Made by a program: the position numbers and the translations under genes
The notes under the pieces: generated by a model
Database searches by the model: none
The model's input: the letters and a program-made list of their open reading frames with translations, nothing else
What the model was told of the DNA's origin: nothing
Part shown: positions 33,152-42,165 of the stretch, in pieces
How the letters are laid out: every line of letters starts with the position of its first letter
How positions within the stretch are numbered: position 1 is the stretch's first letter
Assembly (NCBI RefSeq): GCF_001653335.1
Contig: NZ_CP015079.1
Location: 372,001 to 436,000 of the forward strand
Source: Nocardioides dokdonensis FR1436
Lineage (GTDB): Bacteria > Actinomycetota > Actinomycetes > Propionibacteriales > Nocardioidaceae
Direction of reading: 5' to 3'
DNA: 64,000 bases

Positions 33152-33861
33152 CAGGGCAGGCGGTGCAGGAGGTCGGGGACGGCGGTGAGGGCGCCGGTGT
33201 AGAACGGCACCTCCTCGCGCACGTGGCGGCGCGCGGTCGAGGCGCGCAGGTGCCGCATCAGGTCGACGATGCGGTACAGCTCGTCGGCCTCGAACGCGAG
33301 CATCCACTCGTAGTCGCCGAGCGCGAAGCTGGCCACGGTGTTGGCGCGCACGTCCTTGTAGTCGCGCGCCATCTTGCCGTGCTCGGAGAGCATCGCGCGG
33401 CGCTCCTCGTCCTCGAGCAGGTACCACTCGTAGGAGCGCACGAAGGGGTAGACGCACACGTGGCGCTTGGGGTCCTCGCCGTCGAGGAAGGCAGGCACGT
33501 GGCTCTTGTTGAACTCGGCCGGGCGGTGCAGCGCCATCTGCGACCACACCGCGTCGAGACGCGCACCGAAGCGGGTGCGGCGGAAGCGGTGGTAGGCGTC
33601 CTGGAGCTGCTCGGAGTCCACGGCGTGGATCCACACCAGGAGGTCGGCGTCGGCGCGCAGCCCGCTGACGTCGTAGACGCCGCGCACGATGACGTCGTCG
33701 GCGGCGAGCGCGGCGAAGAGCTCCTCGACCTCGGCGGCCTCGGCGGCCCGGTCGGCCTCCTCACCCAGGACGTCGCGCAACCGGAAGACCGACCACATCG
33801 TGTAGCGGATGGCGTCGTTGATCTCCCGGACCCGGGCTGCGTTGCTCTTGGTGTCGCTCAT
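33151..33861 (-). CDS. hemQ: coproheme decarboxylase HemQ (chlorite-dismutase family)
   Basis: 236 aa from ATG 33861; an ATG 9 nt earlier is in frame, and CACAAT 7 nt upstream of that codon cluster fits a leaderless start. Motifs of Hem[13 protein letters not shown], a Tyr in [14 protein letters not shown] (catalytic region), the heme ligand His in [12 protein letters not shown], and the C-terminal FYTGAL. It removes two propionate carboxyls from coproheme III, the last step of the coproporphyrin-dependent heme route, following the hemY gene 34 bp upstream. Confidence 0.95.
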   Translation of the reverse strand: MSDTKSNAARVREINDAIRYTMWSVFRLRDVLGEEADRAAEAAEVEELFAALAADDVIVRGVYDVSGLRADADLLVWIHAVDSEQLQDAYHRFRRTRFGARLDAVWSQMALHRPAEFNKSHVPAFLDGEDPKRHVCVYPFVRSYEWYLLEDEERRAMLSEHGKMARDYKDVRANTVASFALGDYEWMLAFEADELYRIVDLMRHLRASTARRHVREEVPFYTGALTAVPDLLHRLP

Positions 33862-33895
33862 GGGCCCCATTGTGCCAAGGGCCCCCGCGCGCCCG

Positions 33896-35278
33896 TCAGC
33901 CGCTCACCCGGGCGACGGCCGTGCGTGCCGAGCTGATCACAGCGGGGATGCCCACGCCGTCGTACGCCGCCCCGCACACCGCGAGCCCCGGCACCTCCGC
34001 CACCGCCGCGCGCACGCGGGCGACCAGGTCGAGGTGGCCCACGGCGTACTGCGGCAGCCCGCCGCCCCAGCGCTGCACGTGGGTGTCGACGGGACGCGAC
34101 CGCAACCCCACGGCCTCGCGCAGGTCGGCGCGCGAGAGCTCGACCAACCGCTCGTCGGGCGCCTGCAGCAGGACCTCGTCGCCGTGGCGCCCCAGCGAGG
34201 TGCGCAGGTGCAGCACGCCGGAGGACACGCCCGCCTCGCGGACCCAGGCCCACTTGGCGAACGAGAAGGTGGAGGCCTTGATCCGGCGACCGTCGACCGG
34301 CGGCACCAGGAAGCCCGAGCTCTCGGTGGCGGCCAGGTCGGGGACGTCGTCGATCGCGAACGCGAGCGTCACGATCGCCATCGACGCGGTCTCGACGGCC
34401 CCCAGCGCGGCCCCGGCGAGCGGGGCGACCTCGCCGAGCAGCCGCGCGGTGGGCGCCGGCGGCGTGGCCAGCACCACGGCGCCGGCGGTGATCGGCTCCG
34501 GGGCCGTGGTGGGCCCGACGACCAGCCGGAAGCCGGCACCGTCACGCTCCAGGCGGCGCACGGTCGCGTCGGTCCGGATCTCACCTCCGGCGGCCCGCAC
34601 CGCGGCCGCGAGGACCTCGGGCAGCGTGCCCATCCCGCCGGTCAGGCCCGCGAACACCGGGGCGGCGTACGTCGCACCCGCGGGCGCCAGGGCCGCGCCC
34701 TGCTCGAGCAGCGAGCCGCGCTCGGCCATGGCGACCAGCTGCGGGACACCCGCGCGCGCGGAGATCCGCCGGGCGCGCCCGGCGTACACGCCGCCCAGCA
34801 GCGGCTCCACGAGCAGGTCGGTCACGGCGGGGCCGAGTCGGGCGTCGACGAGGTCGCCGACGCTGATGTCGTCGCCGATCTCGCTCGGCGGCAGGGACGG
34901 CTCCTCGCGCACCCGGGCCAGGGCGGCGGCGTCGAGGATCCCCGAGGCGGCGAGCTGTTCGAGGTCGAGGGGCACCCCCATCAGCGAGCGCGGCAGCGGT
35001 CGCAGCGCGCCCCGGGTCCACAGCCGGGACGAGACGATCGCCGGGTGCACCACCTCGAGCCCGACGGCACGGGCCAGGTCGACGCCCTCGGGACGCCGGT
35101 TGAGCATCGCCTCGGCGCCGACGTCGACGACCACGCCCGCCACCTCGTGCGAGCGCAGCTTGCCGCCGATCCGGGGCGCCGCCTCGAGCAGGAGCACGTC
35201 CCGGCCGGCCAGCGCGAGCTCGTGGGCGGCCGTCAGTCCGGCGATCCCGCCCCCCACGACCACGACGTCCCTGTGCAC
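33896..35278 (-). CDS. hemY: coproporphyrinogen III oxidase / protoporphyrinogen oxidase family (CgoX, HemY)
   Basis: 460 aa from GTG 35278, chosen because it places the FAD-binding [13 protein letters not shown] a few residues from the start, with [14 protein letters not shown] next. A C-terminal [19 protein letters not shown] closes the FAD site, and [12 protein letters not shown] and ERPDE-like regions fit the family. In actinobacteria with HemQ this enzyme oxidises coproporphyrinogen III. It lies between hemE and hemQ, with a divergent DUF4349 gene in the 64-nt gap. Confidence 0.93.
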   Translation of the reverse strand: MHRDVVVVGGGIAGLTAAHELALAGRDVLLLEAAPRIGGKLRSHEVAGVVVDVGAEAMLNRRPEGVDLARAVGLEVVHPAIVSSRLWTRGALRPLPRSLMGVPLDLEQLAASGILDAAALARVREEPSLPPSEIGDDISVGDLVDARLGPAVTDLLVEPLLGGVYAGRARRISARAGVPQLVAMAERGSLLEQGAALAPAGATYAAPVFAGLTGGMGTLPEVLAAAVRAAGGEIRTDATVRRLERDGAGFRLVVGPTTAPEPITAGAVVLATPPAPTARLLGEVAPLAGAALGAVETASMAIVTLAFAIDDVPDLAATESSGFLVPPVDGRRIKASTFSFAKWAWVREAGVSSGVLHLRTSLGRHGDEVLLQAPDERLVELSRADLREAVGLRSRPVDTHVQRWGGGLPQYAVGHLDLVARVRAAVAEVPGLAVCGAAYDGVGIPAVISSARTAVARVSG

Positions 35279-35342
35279 GCCCCCACTCTGGCACGCACCC
35301 CCGGGGCGGGAACCCGCTCCCCGCCCGCCGCGTCCCAGCACC

Positions 35343-36326
35343 ATGAACCCGACCACGCGACCCCGCCGCCGCTCCCGCACCCGGCTCCTGCTGGCGACCG
35401 GCTGCCTGGCCGCACTGACGACCCTGGCGGCCTGCAGCGGCGCCGGCGACAGCAGCGCCGGTGACAGCGACAGCGCCGCCGAGCCGGCCAGCGCCGGCGA
35501 GGTCGCCCCCGCGCCCCGCTACGACGGCCGTCGCTCCCTCTCCTCCGACGCGGACGCAGCCGAGCCCGCCGGGGGCGTCGCGGACGTGGCCTCCTCGGTC
35601 GACTCCCCGGTGCGCGAGCCGGCGCTCATCTCCACCGGCACCGTGTCGCTGCGCGCCGACGACGTCGCCGACACCCGCTTCGACGTGCAGAAGGTGGCCG
35701 ACCGCTACCAGGGCCGGATCACCGACAGCGAGACCCGCACCGACGAGGACGGCGAGGTGCGCGACGCGCGGCTGGTGCTGCGGGTCCCGGCCGCCGAGTT
35801 CACGGAGGCGATGGACGAGCTGGAGAAGGTCGCCGACCTGGAGAGCTCGACCTCGTCCACCGACGACGTGACCACCCGGGTCGTCGACACCGCGGTCCGC
35901 ATCCGGGTGCAGCGCGCGAGCATCGCGCGCATCGAGGAGCTGCTCCAGCGCGCCGGCTCGATCCGCGACGTGGTCGCGGTCGAGAGCCAGCTGACCAAGC
36001 GCCAGGAGCGGCTGAACTCACTGCTGCGCCAGCAGGCCTACCTGGGCGACCAGACGTCCATGTCCACCATCACCGTGCACGTGCAGCGGACCCGGGCCGT
36101 CGAGGTCACCGACCCCGAGGGCGGGTCCGGCTTCGTTGCCGGCCTGCGGGCCGGGTGGGACGGCCTGACGACCGTCGCCGTCGCCCTGGCCACCGTCACG
36201 GGCGCGGTGCTGCCGTTCACCGTGCTCGCACTGCTGCTCGGGCTGCCGCTGTGGTTCGTGCTGCGCCCCGTCGTACGCCGCCGCCGCGCGGCGGCGGGCC
36301 CCGCTCAGCCGGCGTCGAGCGGGTAG
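35343..36326 (+). CDS. DUF4349 membrane lipoprotein
   Basis: 327 aa from ATG 35343. A lipobox (TLAACS) follows a hydrophobic signal. After an acidic Ser/Asp/Ala linker comes the DUF4349 core: PALISTGTVSLRADDVADTRFDVQKVADRYQGRI, LVLRVPAAEFTEAMDEL and a coiled coil TDTAVRIRVQRASIARIEELL…LTKRQERLNSLLRQQ. A C-terminal membrane helix (about 285–308) is followed by an Arg-rich tail. Function unknown. Its 3' end overlaps hemE by 22 bp (convergent). Confidence 0.88.
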   Translation: MNPTTRPRRRSRTRLLLATGCLAALTTLAACSGAGDSSAGDSDSAAEPASAGEVAPAPRYDGRRSLSSDADAAEPAGGVADVASSVDSPVREPALISTGTVSLRADDVADTRFDVQKVADRYQGRITDSETRTDEDGEVRDARLVLRVPAAEFTEAMDELEKVADLESSTSSTDDVTTRVVDTAVRIRVQRASIARIEELLQRAGSIRDVVAVESQLTKRQERLNSLLRQQAYLGDQTSMSTITVHVQRTRAVEVTDPEGGSGFVAGLRAGWDGLTTVAVALATVTGAVLPFTVLALLLGLPLWFVLRPVVRRRRAAAGPAQPASSG

Positions 36327-37381
36327 GACTGCACGAACTCGGTGAGCCGCGCGAGCTGGTCGGGGTCGGTCGACGGGATGACGCCGTGCCCCAGGTTGAA
36401 GACGTGGCCGCGTGCTGCCCGGCCGGCCTCGATGATGGCGCCGGCCCGGGCGGTCATCACGTCGGTCGGCGCGAAGACCAGCGTCGGGTCGAGGTTGCCC
36501 TGCACCGAGCACTCGCCGACCATCGGGATCGCCCGCTCGAGCGGGGTGCGCCAGTCGACGCCCACGACGTCGGCCCCGGCCTCGGCCATCAGGTCGAGCA
36601 GGTTGCTGGTGCCCACACCGAAGTGGATGCGCGGCACGCCCAGGGCACCGGCCCGCTCGAGCACCCGGGTGGAGTGCGGCAGCACGTGCTCGGTGTAGTC
36701 ACCGGGGGTCAGCGCTCCGGCCCAGGAGTCGAAGAGCTGCACGGCCGAAGCGCCGGCGGCGACCTGCACCTCCAGGTAGGCCGAGGCGATCTGGGTGATC
36801 TTGCGCATCAGCGCGTCCCAGACGTCCGGGGCGCTGAACATCATCGCCTTGGTCCTGGCGTGGTCCTTCGAGGGACCGCCCTCGACGAGGTAGGAGGCCA
36901 CGGTGAAGGGGGCTCCGGCGAAGCCGATGAGCGGGGTCGCGCCCAGCTCGCCGACCAGCCCGCGCACGGCCTCGGTGATGAAGGTGACGTGCTCGGGGGT
37001 CAGGTCGGGGATGCGGGCGACGTCCTCGAGGGTGCGCACCGGCTCGGCCACCACGGGGCCGACGCCCGGGACGATGTCGAGGTCGACGCCGACGGCCTTG
37101 AGGGGCAGCACGATGTCGGAGAAGAAGATGGCCGCGTCGACGCCGTAGCGGCGCACGGGCTGGAGGGTGATCTCCACCACGAGCTCGGGGTCCATGCAGG
37201 CGTCGAGCATCGCCACGCCCTCACGCACGCGCAGGTACTCGGGCAGGGACCTGCCCGCCTGGCGCTGGAACCACACGGGCGTGTGCGGCACCTCCTCACC
37301 GCGGGCGGCCTTGAGGAAGGCGCTGTCCTCGAGCGGGCTGTGCTGGACGGGTGCGGGGTGCTCATCGGCGACGTGGGTCAC
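36305..37381 (-). CDS. hemE: uroporphyrinogen III decarboxylase
   Basis: 358 aa, GTG 37381. Signatures: TPVWFQRQAGRSLPEY (URO-D motif 1), IGFAGAPFTVASYLVEGG (motif 2), HFGVGTSNLL, GVDWRTPL, QGNLDPTLVFAP and the C-terminal HVFNLGHGVIPSTDP. It converts uroporphyrinogen III to coproporphyrinogen III, the substrate of the enzyme encoded at 33896–35278. A GACCCT hexamer 6 nt upstream may be a weak leaderless -10. Divergent from DUF3000, which is a common actinobacterial pairing. Confidence 0.97.
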   Translation of the reverse strand: MTHVADEHPAPVQHSPLEDSAFLKAARGEEVPHTPVWFQRQAGRSLPEYLRVREGVAMLDACMDPELVVEITLQPVRRYGVDAAIFFSDIVLPLKAVGVDLDIVPGVGPVVAEPVRTLEDVARIPDLTPEHVTFITEAVRGLVGELGATPLIGFAGAPFTVASYLVEGGPSKDHARTKAMMFSAPDVWDALMRKITQIASAYLEVQVAAGASAVQLFDSWAGALTPGDYTEHVLPHSTRVLERAGALGVPRIHFGVGTSNLLDLMAEAGADVVGVDWRTPLERAIPMVGECSVQGNLDPTLVFAPTDVMTARAGAIIEAGRAARGHVFNLGHGVIPSTDPDQLARLTEFVQSYPLDAG

Positions 37382-37438
37382 GGGACAAGGGTCTCAGGTC
37401 CCCCGGCGTGTTCGGACATCGGTTCGACGACACCCGCC

Positions 37439-37444
37439 TACTGT
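37439..37444 (+). promoter_or_regulatory. -10 hexamer of leaderless DUF3000 promoter
   Basis: TACTGT, 6 nt before ATG 37451. Confidence 0.5.
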
Positions 37445-37450
37445 AGAGCC

Positions 37451-38074
37451 ATGGTCGTCCGACAGGAGACGTACCCCGGCGCCGGGGTGCCCACCGCCCC
37501 CGCCGCGTTCACCGCAGCCGTCGCCGGTCTGCGCGCCGCGCGCCTGCGCCCCGAGGTGAGCTGCGAGGAGATGCCGGCCCCGCAGCGGATCGCCCCGTTC
37601 TCCTCCGCGCTCAGCGCCGACGTCACCGTCGACGACACCGACGTCGCGACCGGGCGGATCATCCTGCTCCACGACCCCGACGGCAACGACGCCTGGGACG
37701 GCACCTTCCGGATGGTGGCCTACGTCCGCGCCGAGATCGAGCCCGACCTGGCCGGTGACCCCCTCCTGGCCGGCGTCGGCTGGACCTGGCTCACCGACGC
37801 CCTCGACGCGAGCGGGGCGGAGTACTCCCACGAGTCCGGCACCGTGACCTGCGTGACCACCGAGTCCTTCGGGTCGATGGCCGACGAGTCCGGCACCGCG
37901 CAGGTCGAGGTGCGCGCCTCCTGGTCGCCCGCGGTCGACGCCGACGGCGTGCCCGACACGGTCCCGCACGTGGAGGCCTGGGGCGACCTGCTGTGCGCGG
38001 CCGCCGGCCTCGAACCGGTGCCCGAGGGTGTGGCGGTGCTCCCCAGCCGTCGCGGTCAGCGCGGCCCCCGCTGA
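37451..38074 (+). CDS. DUF3000 family protein
   Basis: 207 aa. The block LRPEVSCEEMPAPQRIAPFSSALSADV, then GRIILLHDPDGNDAWDGTFRMVAYVRAEIE, and a C-terminal VEVRASWSP…HVEAWGDLLCAAAGLEPVPEGV match the actinobacterial DUF3000 family. No enzyme motif is known. Its stop overlaps the RNase D start (TGATG), implying translational coupling and a shared pathway. Confidence 0.88.
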   Translation: MVVRQETYPGAGVPTAPAAFTAAVAGLRAARLRPEVSCEEMPAPQRIAPFSSALSADVTVDDTDVATGRIILLHDPDGNDAWDGTFRMVAYVRAEIEPDLAGDPLLAGVGWTWLTDALDASGAEYSHESGTVTCVTTESFGSMADESGTAQVEVRASWSPAVDADGVPDTVPHVEAWGDLLCAAAGLEPVPEGVAVLPSRRGQRGPR

Positions 38075-39414
38075 TGGCCGCTTCCCTCCCGCCCGAGGTC
38101 CCCGAGCAGCCGGACGACGCCGCCCCCACCGAGGAGGCGGCTCCGGAGCCGGCCCCGCTGCTGACCCTGCGCGACCCGCTTCCCGACGTGGTCGACACCC
38201 CCGCCGGGCTGGAGGAGCTGTGTGCTGCCATCGCGACGGGCACCGGTCCGGTCGCGATCGACGCCGAGCGCGCCTCGGGTCACCGCTACTCCAACCGGGC
38301 CTACCTGATCCAGCTGCGCCGCGAGGGCTCGGGCACCCACCTGCTCGACCCCACGCCGTTCGACGACCTCGCTCCCCTGCAGGAGGCCATCGGGGACGCC
38401 GAGTGGATCCTGCACGCCGCGACCCAGGACCTGCCGTGCCTGCGCGGGGAGGGCCTGACCCCGGCCGCGCTCTTCGACACCGAGCTGGCGGGGCGGCTGC
38501 TCGGCTACCCCCGCGTCGGTCTCGCCACGCTCGTGGAGACGTTGATCGGGCGCCGGATGAAGAAGGAGCACTCGGCCGTCGACTGGTCCACGCGCCCGCT
38601 GCCCCAGCCGTGGCTGGAGTACGCCGCCCTCGATGTCGAGGTCCTCGTCGAGCTGCGCGACCTCATCGCCGCCGAGCTGGTGGCCACCGGCAAGGACGGG
38701 TGGGCCCGTGAGGAGTTCGACGCCCTGCGCGGCTTCGAGGCCCCGGTGCGCGTCGACGCGTGGCGGCGTACGTCGGGCCTGCACAAGGTCCGCGGCCGCC
38801 GGGCCCTGGGTGCGGTCAAGGCGATGTGGGAGCTGCGCGACGAGATCGCCGAGCAGCGCGACGTGACACCGGGACGCATCGTGCCCGACTCCGCGATCGC
38901 GGCCGCCGCCACCGCGCCCACGCTGCCGACCGAGCGCACCGAGCTGATGGCCCTCAAGGGCTTCCACGGGCGCGGGGCGGAGCGCTACTCCTCCCGCTTC
39001 GCAGCGGTGCTCCGCGAGGTCGCCGAGCTGCCCGAGTCCGAGCTGCCGGCCCGCACCCCGCGCAGCGACGGCCCGCCGCCGCCGCGTGCCTGGGCCGACC
39101 GCGACCCGGTCGCCGCGCGCCGTCTCGTGCTGGCCCGCGAGGCGATGGCCGCACTCGCCGAGAAGCACACGATGCCGGTCGAGAACCTGCTGACCCCGGA
39201 CTCCCTGCGCCGGGTGCTGTGGGCCCCGCCCGCCTCCCGCGACCCCGAGCAGCTCGCCTCCGAGGTGGCCGCCGTGCTGTCCGGCATGGGTGCGCGGCCC
39301 TGGCAGATCGGGCTCGTGGGCCCGGTGGTCGTCGACGCGGTCCTCACCGCCGACGCCGAGCCGCTCGTCGACGCCGAGCCGCTCGTCGACGCCGAGGCGC
39401 CGACCGAGGACTAA
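38074..39414 (+). CDS. rnd: ribonuclease D-like 3'-5' exonuclease with HRDC domain
   Basis: 446 aa from ATG 38074, overlapping the DUF3000 stop. DEDD-family exonuclease: AIDAERASGHRY (motif I), ILHAATQDLPCL (II) and a C-terminal motif around YAALDVEVLVELRDL (III). An HRDC domain follows (ARRLVLAREAMAALAEKHTMPVENLLTPDSLRRVLW). Such proteins trim RNA 3' ends, e.g. tRNA precursors. The last 15 residues contain an 18-bp DNA repeat (two exact DAEPLV units plus a third partial). Confidence 0.92.
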   Translation: MAASLPPEVPEQPDDAAPTEEAAPEPAPLLTLRDPLPDVVDTPAGLEELCAAIATGTGPVAIDAERASGHRYSNRAYLIQLRREGSGTHLLDPTPFDDLAPLQEAIGDAEWILHAATQDLPCLRGEGLTPAALFDTELAGRLLGYPRVGLATLVETLIGRRMKKEHSAVDWSTRPLPQPWLEYAALDVEVLVELRDLIAAELVATGKDGWAREEFDALRGFEAPVRVDAWRRTSGLHKVRGRRALGAVKAMWELRDEIAEQRDVTPGRIVPDSAIAAAATAPTLPTERTELMALKGFHGRGAERYSSRFAAVLREVAELPESELPARTPRSDGPPPPRAWADRDPVAARRLVLAREAMAALAEKHTMPVENLLTPDSLRRVLWAPPASRDPEQLASEVAAVLSGMGARPWQIGLVGPVVVDAVLTADAEPLVDAEPLVDAEAPTED

Positions 39415-40826
39415 CCCTGCTGCTCGGGGGCCCCGGTGCTGTCGGGGCTGTCGGGGCTGTCGGACTCCTCGAGCTCCTCCGGCGAGAGCACCGTGCGCGA
39501 GAGCAGGTCGATCAGCTCGGTGGCGGTCTCGAGGTCGAGGACGCCCGGGGTGGTGACGAGCTTGGCGATCGGGTCGTCGACGAGCGCCTGGAGCTGGGTC
39601 CAGGCGTCGAGCAGCGGCGGCACCCGCATCGAGCGCACCGACGAGGTGAAGAGGTCGGCTCGACGGGGCTGGAGCGCCGGCTGGGTGAAGTCCTCGGCCA
39701 GCGCGACCTGCTGGTTGGCCGGCACCAGGTAGCCGGTGCGGGTCAGCTCGCCGACGACCTCGTCGGAGATCATGTGCACCAGCAGGTCGGCGGACTCGGT
39801 GATCGACTCGGTGGCGGGGTTCAGGCACAGCCCTGTCAGGTCGCCGATCGTGGCCGGGGAGTCGAGGGTCGGCATCGGCAGGACGTCGAAGTCCAGGCCC
39901 GCCACCGCGCGCAGCTCGGGGACCAGGTCCCGGTAGCCGGCCATCATCCCCAGGCGGCCGCGCTCGAACCACTCCAGTGGCGTGGCCTTGGCCAGCTGCT
40001 CCTCGCTGAGGGTCAGGTTGGAGCGGCGCAGCAGCTCCAGGGTGCGCTCGAGGGCGTCCCGGGACTCGTCGCTGGACAGGTTCAAGGAGGTCGGCGCGCT
40101 CTCGTCGTCGAAGACCTCACCGCCGCCGGAGTAGACGAACGGGGCCAGACCCCTCAGCGAGGGCTCGATGTAGACGCCCTTGCTGCGCTTGCGCGGCTTG
40201 GTGGCGAACTCCGCGGCGGCACGGAACTCGTCGAAGGTGAAGCGGCTCGAGTCCGGTGAGGGGACGTCGAGGCCGCGCTCGCCCATCCGCTCGAGGTCGA
40301 CGAGGGCGGTGTTGCGGTAGATCACCATCGGCGAGACGCCGAAGGGCATGCACTGGAGCCGGGTGTCGGCGGAGAACGCCTCGAGGGCGTCGCGGGAGTA
40401 GCCGTCACCGAACTCGACCGAGCGCTCGTCGAGCAGCTCGTCGACCGGTGTGGAGTAGCCCTCGCTGCGCAGGAACGTCAGGTCGCGGCGCGAGGCCAGG
40501 AAGACGTCGGGGCTGGCCTCACCGGCACGCAGCGCGTCGTCGAGCGCGTCCCGGTCGCTCCACGACTCCACGGTGACGGTGCTCTCGCCGGAGGTCTCGT
40601 TGAAGGCCTCGACGACCTTCTCGTAGCCCGCGACCTCCGCGTCCTTGCCCCAGACGCCGAGGGTCAGCTCGACCTTCGCCTGGGGGGCGGGCACCGGGTC
40701 GGGACCCGGGAGGGTCTCGCGTCCGGCGTCGCTGTCACAGGCCGTCACGACCAGGGCGAGGGTCAGCAGCGCCACCGTCGTTGCGACACCCCGTCGGGCC
40801 CGCCTACGCATGCTGTCCACTGCCAC
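39411..40826 (-). CDS. ABC-type sugar/solute-binding lipoprotein (family 1 extracellular SBP)
   Basis: 471 aa, GTG 40826 with GAGAGGACGAG upstream. The lipobox VVTAC anchors the mature protein. The body matches MalE-like binding proteins: VELTLGVWGKDAEVAGYEKVVEAFNETSGESTVTV, SPDVFLASRRDLTFLRSEG, GVSPMVIYRNTALVDLERMG, YRDLVPELR, LDFDVLPMPTL. No permease or ATPase gene adjoins it, so its transporter is elsewhere or it acts alone. The C-terminal tail is a repetitive SPDSPDST stretch. It overlaps the convergent RNase D gene by 4 bp. Confidence 0.88.
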   Translation of the reverse strand: MAVDSMRRRARRGVATTVALLTLALVVTACDSDAGRETLPGPDPVPAPQAKVELTLGVWGKDAEVAGYEKVVEAFNETSGESTVTVESWSDRDALDDALRAGEASPDVFLASRRDLTFLRSEGYSTPVDELLDERSVEFGDGYSRDALEAFSADTRLQCMPFGVSPMVIYRNTALVDLERMGERGLDVPSPDSSRFTFDEFRAAAEFATKPRKRSKGVYIEPSLRGLAPFVYSGGGEVFDDESAPTSLNLSSDESRDALERTLELLRRSNLTLSEEQLAKATPLEWFERGRLGMMAGYRDLVPELRAVAGLDFDVLPMPTLDSPATIGDLTGLCLNPATESITESADLLVHMISDEVVGELTRTGYLVPANQQVALAEDFTQPALQPRRADLFTSSVRSMRVPPLLDAWTQLQALVDDPIAKLVTTPGVLDLETATELIDLLSRTVLSPEELEESDSPDSPDSTGAPEQQG

Positions 40827-40933
40827 CTCGTCCTCTCAGGATCTGCGGCGCCACCCTACCGAGCCCGACCACGGGACCGGAGGTCTCGGCGCGTCCCGGT
40901 CCCGCAACGTGACCGGACTCTCGGTGCGGACGC

Positions 40934-41395
40934 TCAGCCGAGCGCGTGGAACTGCCGCGCGGCGGCCACCACCGCGTCGAACCGGGGGCGGTCCAGCGCC
41001 GCTCCCTCGCGGCGTACGGCGGAGGGGTCCAGGCGCAGCAACCGGTCCAGGCGGACCTCGCTGGGACGCTGCTCGCGGTCCCAGCCGCCGGAGCCCACAT
41101 CCATCCAGTGCCGACCCGCGCGGGCCTCCTGCGCGGCGTCGCGGTCGTGGTCCTGGCTGGTCAGCATCAGCCCGTAGACGTGGGCGCGGTCCGCGGCGAC
41201 GAGCAGCACCGGACGGTCCTTGCCCTGGGAGGCGTCCTCCTCGTAGGGCACCCAGGCCCACACGACCTCGCCCGGGTCGGGGCGGCCGTCGCGGTGGGGG
41301 GCGTAGGTGACGCGGGGGCCACGACGCACCAGCCGCTGCGCGGCACGACGCAGCGAGGGTCGCGGGCGAGGAGACCTCTTCGACGGAGTGCGCAT
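40934..41395 (-). CDS. PemK/MazF-family protein without antitoxin gene
   Basis: 153 aa. After a basic 30-residue N-terminus the PemK-like barrel begins at PDPGEVVWAWVPYEEDASQGKDRPVLLVAADRAHVYGLMLTSQDH, with the GKDRPVLVV segment of the family and a C-terminal VRLDRLLRLDPSAVRREGAALDRPRFDAVVAAARQ. MazF-type members cut RNA. No small antitoxin gene precedes or follows it. Such orphan members are common in Nocardioides-like genomes and may not be toxic. An 87-bp inverted-repeat element lies immediately upstream. Confidence 0.82.
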   Translation of the reverse strand: MRTPSKRSPRPRPSLRRAAQRLVRRGPRVTYAPHRDGRPDPGEVVWAWVPYEEDASQGKDRPVLLVAADRAHVYGLMLTSQDHDRDAAQEARAGRHWMDVGSGGWDREQRPSEVRLDRLLRLDPSAVRREGAALDRPRFDAVVAAARQFHALG

Positions 41396-41406
41396 CAGGT
41401 CTGGAT

Positions 41407-41493
41407 GGTACGCCGGACCGGGAGCGCCTCACGGCGCGTGGCCGCTCGTAGCGGCTTTATTTGGGACCCGGGGCTGCCGCGGTCCGGCGTACC
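41407..41493. repeat. 87-bp inverted-repeat element upstream of the PemK-like gene
   Basis: Perfect 14-bp arms (GGTACGCCGGACCG at 41407–41420 and its complement at 41480–41493) enclose 59 bp holding a second hairpin, GCCGCT-CGT-AGCGGC (41441–41455), with TTTATTT on the plus strand. On the minus strand the element would form part of the 5' leader, or the operator region, of the PemK-like gene. Confidence 0.7.
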
Positions 41494-41524
41494 GTGCACC
41501 AGCATAGGCGCTGCGGCTCGTGAC

Positions 41525-42133
41525 TCAAGCCAGCCGGCCGGCCAGCTCCGCGTGACCAGCGGCCTCGAGCTGCTCGGCCATCGCGAGCATCCGCTGCACG
41601 TCGTCGTGGCCGCTCTCCGCCCGCGCCGCCCGGCCGGCGCTGATCACCCGGGCGAACGCCGCACCGCGGAACAGCACGTCGGCGAAGTCACCCTCCGCGA
41701 TGCCGCGCAGCACCTCGTCGACCATCGCCTTGAGCTCCTCGGGGCCCGGGGGCTCGGCCACCCCGGCCACCACCCGGGCGACCTGGGCGCGCGAGCGGCC
41801 CTCCTCGAACTGCGCGGCCGCCTGCACCGGCTCGGCGTGCACCCACGAGCGCAACAGGTAGAGCCGCCACAGGCAGCCGGCGAGCGAGTCGGCCGGCGAG
41901 CCCGCCCACACCTCGGCGACGGTCTCGATGCCCTCGGTGTCGGCCAGGTGCAGCAGCCGCTCGGACACCGCACGGTCCGCGCTCTCGCGGGCGCCGCGCA
42001 CGAGCAGGTGCGCGGCCCGGTCGGCGGCCTCGGTGACCAGGGCCGGGTCGACCCCCCCGACGTGCTCGTCGAAGAACGCACTGGTCGCCTGCAGCGGCCG
42101 GTGGTGGGGTCGGCGGTGGTCGGGAAGGCTCAC
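41525..42133 (-). CDS. conserved hypothetical alpha-helical protein
   Basis: 202 aa from GTG 42133, which has TAGCCT 7 nt upstream (GGAG is also present). All-helical pattern with VTEAADRAAHLLVRGARESADRAVSERLLHLADTEGIETVAEVWAG, LAGCLWRLYLLRSWV and QVARVVAGVAEPPGPEELKAMVDEVLRG. No signal peptide or membrane segment. I do not recognise a family; DNA- or protein-binding is possible. It lies 32 nt after the hrpA stop, same strand. Confidence 0.65.
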   Translation of the reverse strand: MSLPDHRRPHHRPLQATSAFFDEHVGGVDPALVTEAADRAAHLLVRGARESADRAVSERLLHLADTEGIETVAEVWAGSPADSLAGCLWRLYLLRSWVHAEPVQAAAQFEEGRSRAQVARVVAGVAEPPGPEELKAMVDEVLRGIAEGDFADVLFRGAAFARVISAGRAARAESGHDDVQRMLAMAEQLEAAGHAELAGRLA

Positions 42134-42140
42134 CTGCTCC

Positions 42141-42146
42141 AGGCTA
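42141..42146 (-). promoter_or_regulatory. -10 hexamer upstream of the hypothetical helical protein
   Basis: TAGCCT on the minus strand, 7 nt before GTG 42133, within the short gap after hrpA. Confidence 0.45.
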
Positions 42147-42165
42147 CGCCCGGGGTGGAGATCCC

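Noticed and set aside
33870..35342. N-terminal extension of the DUF4349 protein by about 490 codons
   Set aside because: The upstream part is antisense to hemY; the ATG at 35343 opens directly into a lipoprotein signal peptide.
40934..41395. A complete toxin–antitoxin module
   Set aside because: No antitoxin-sized coding frame with plausible composition or RBS lies on either side of the PemK-like gene.
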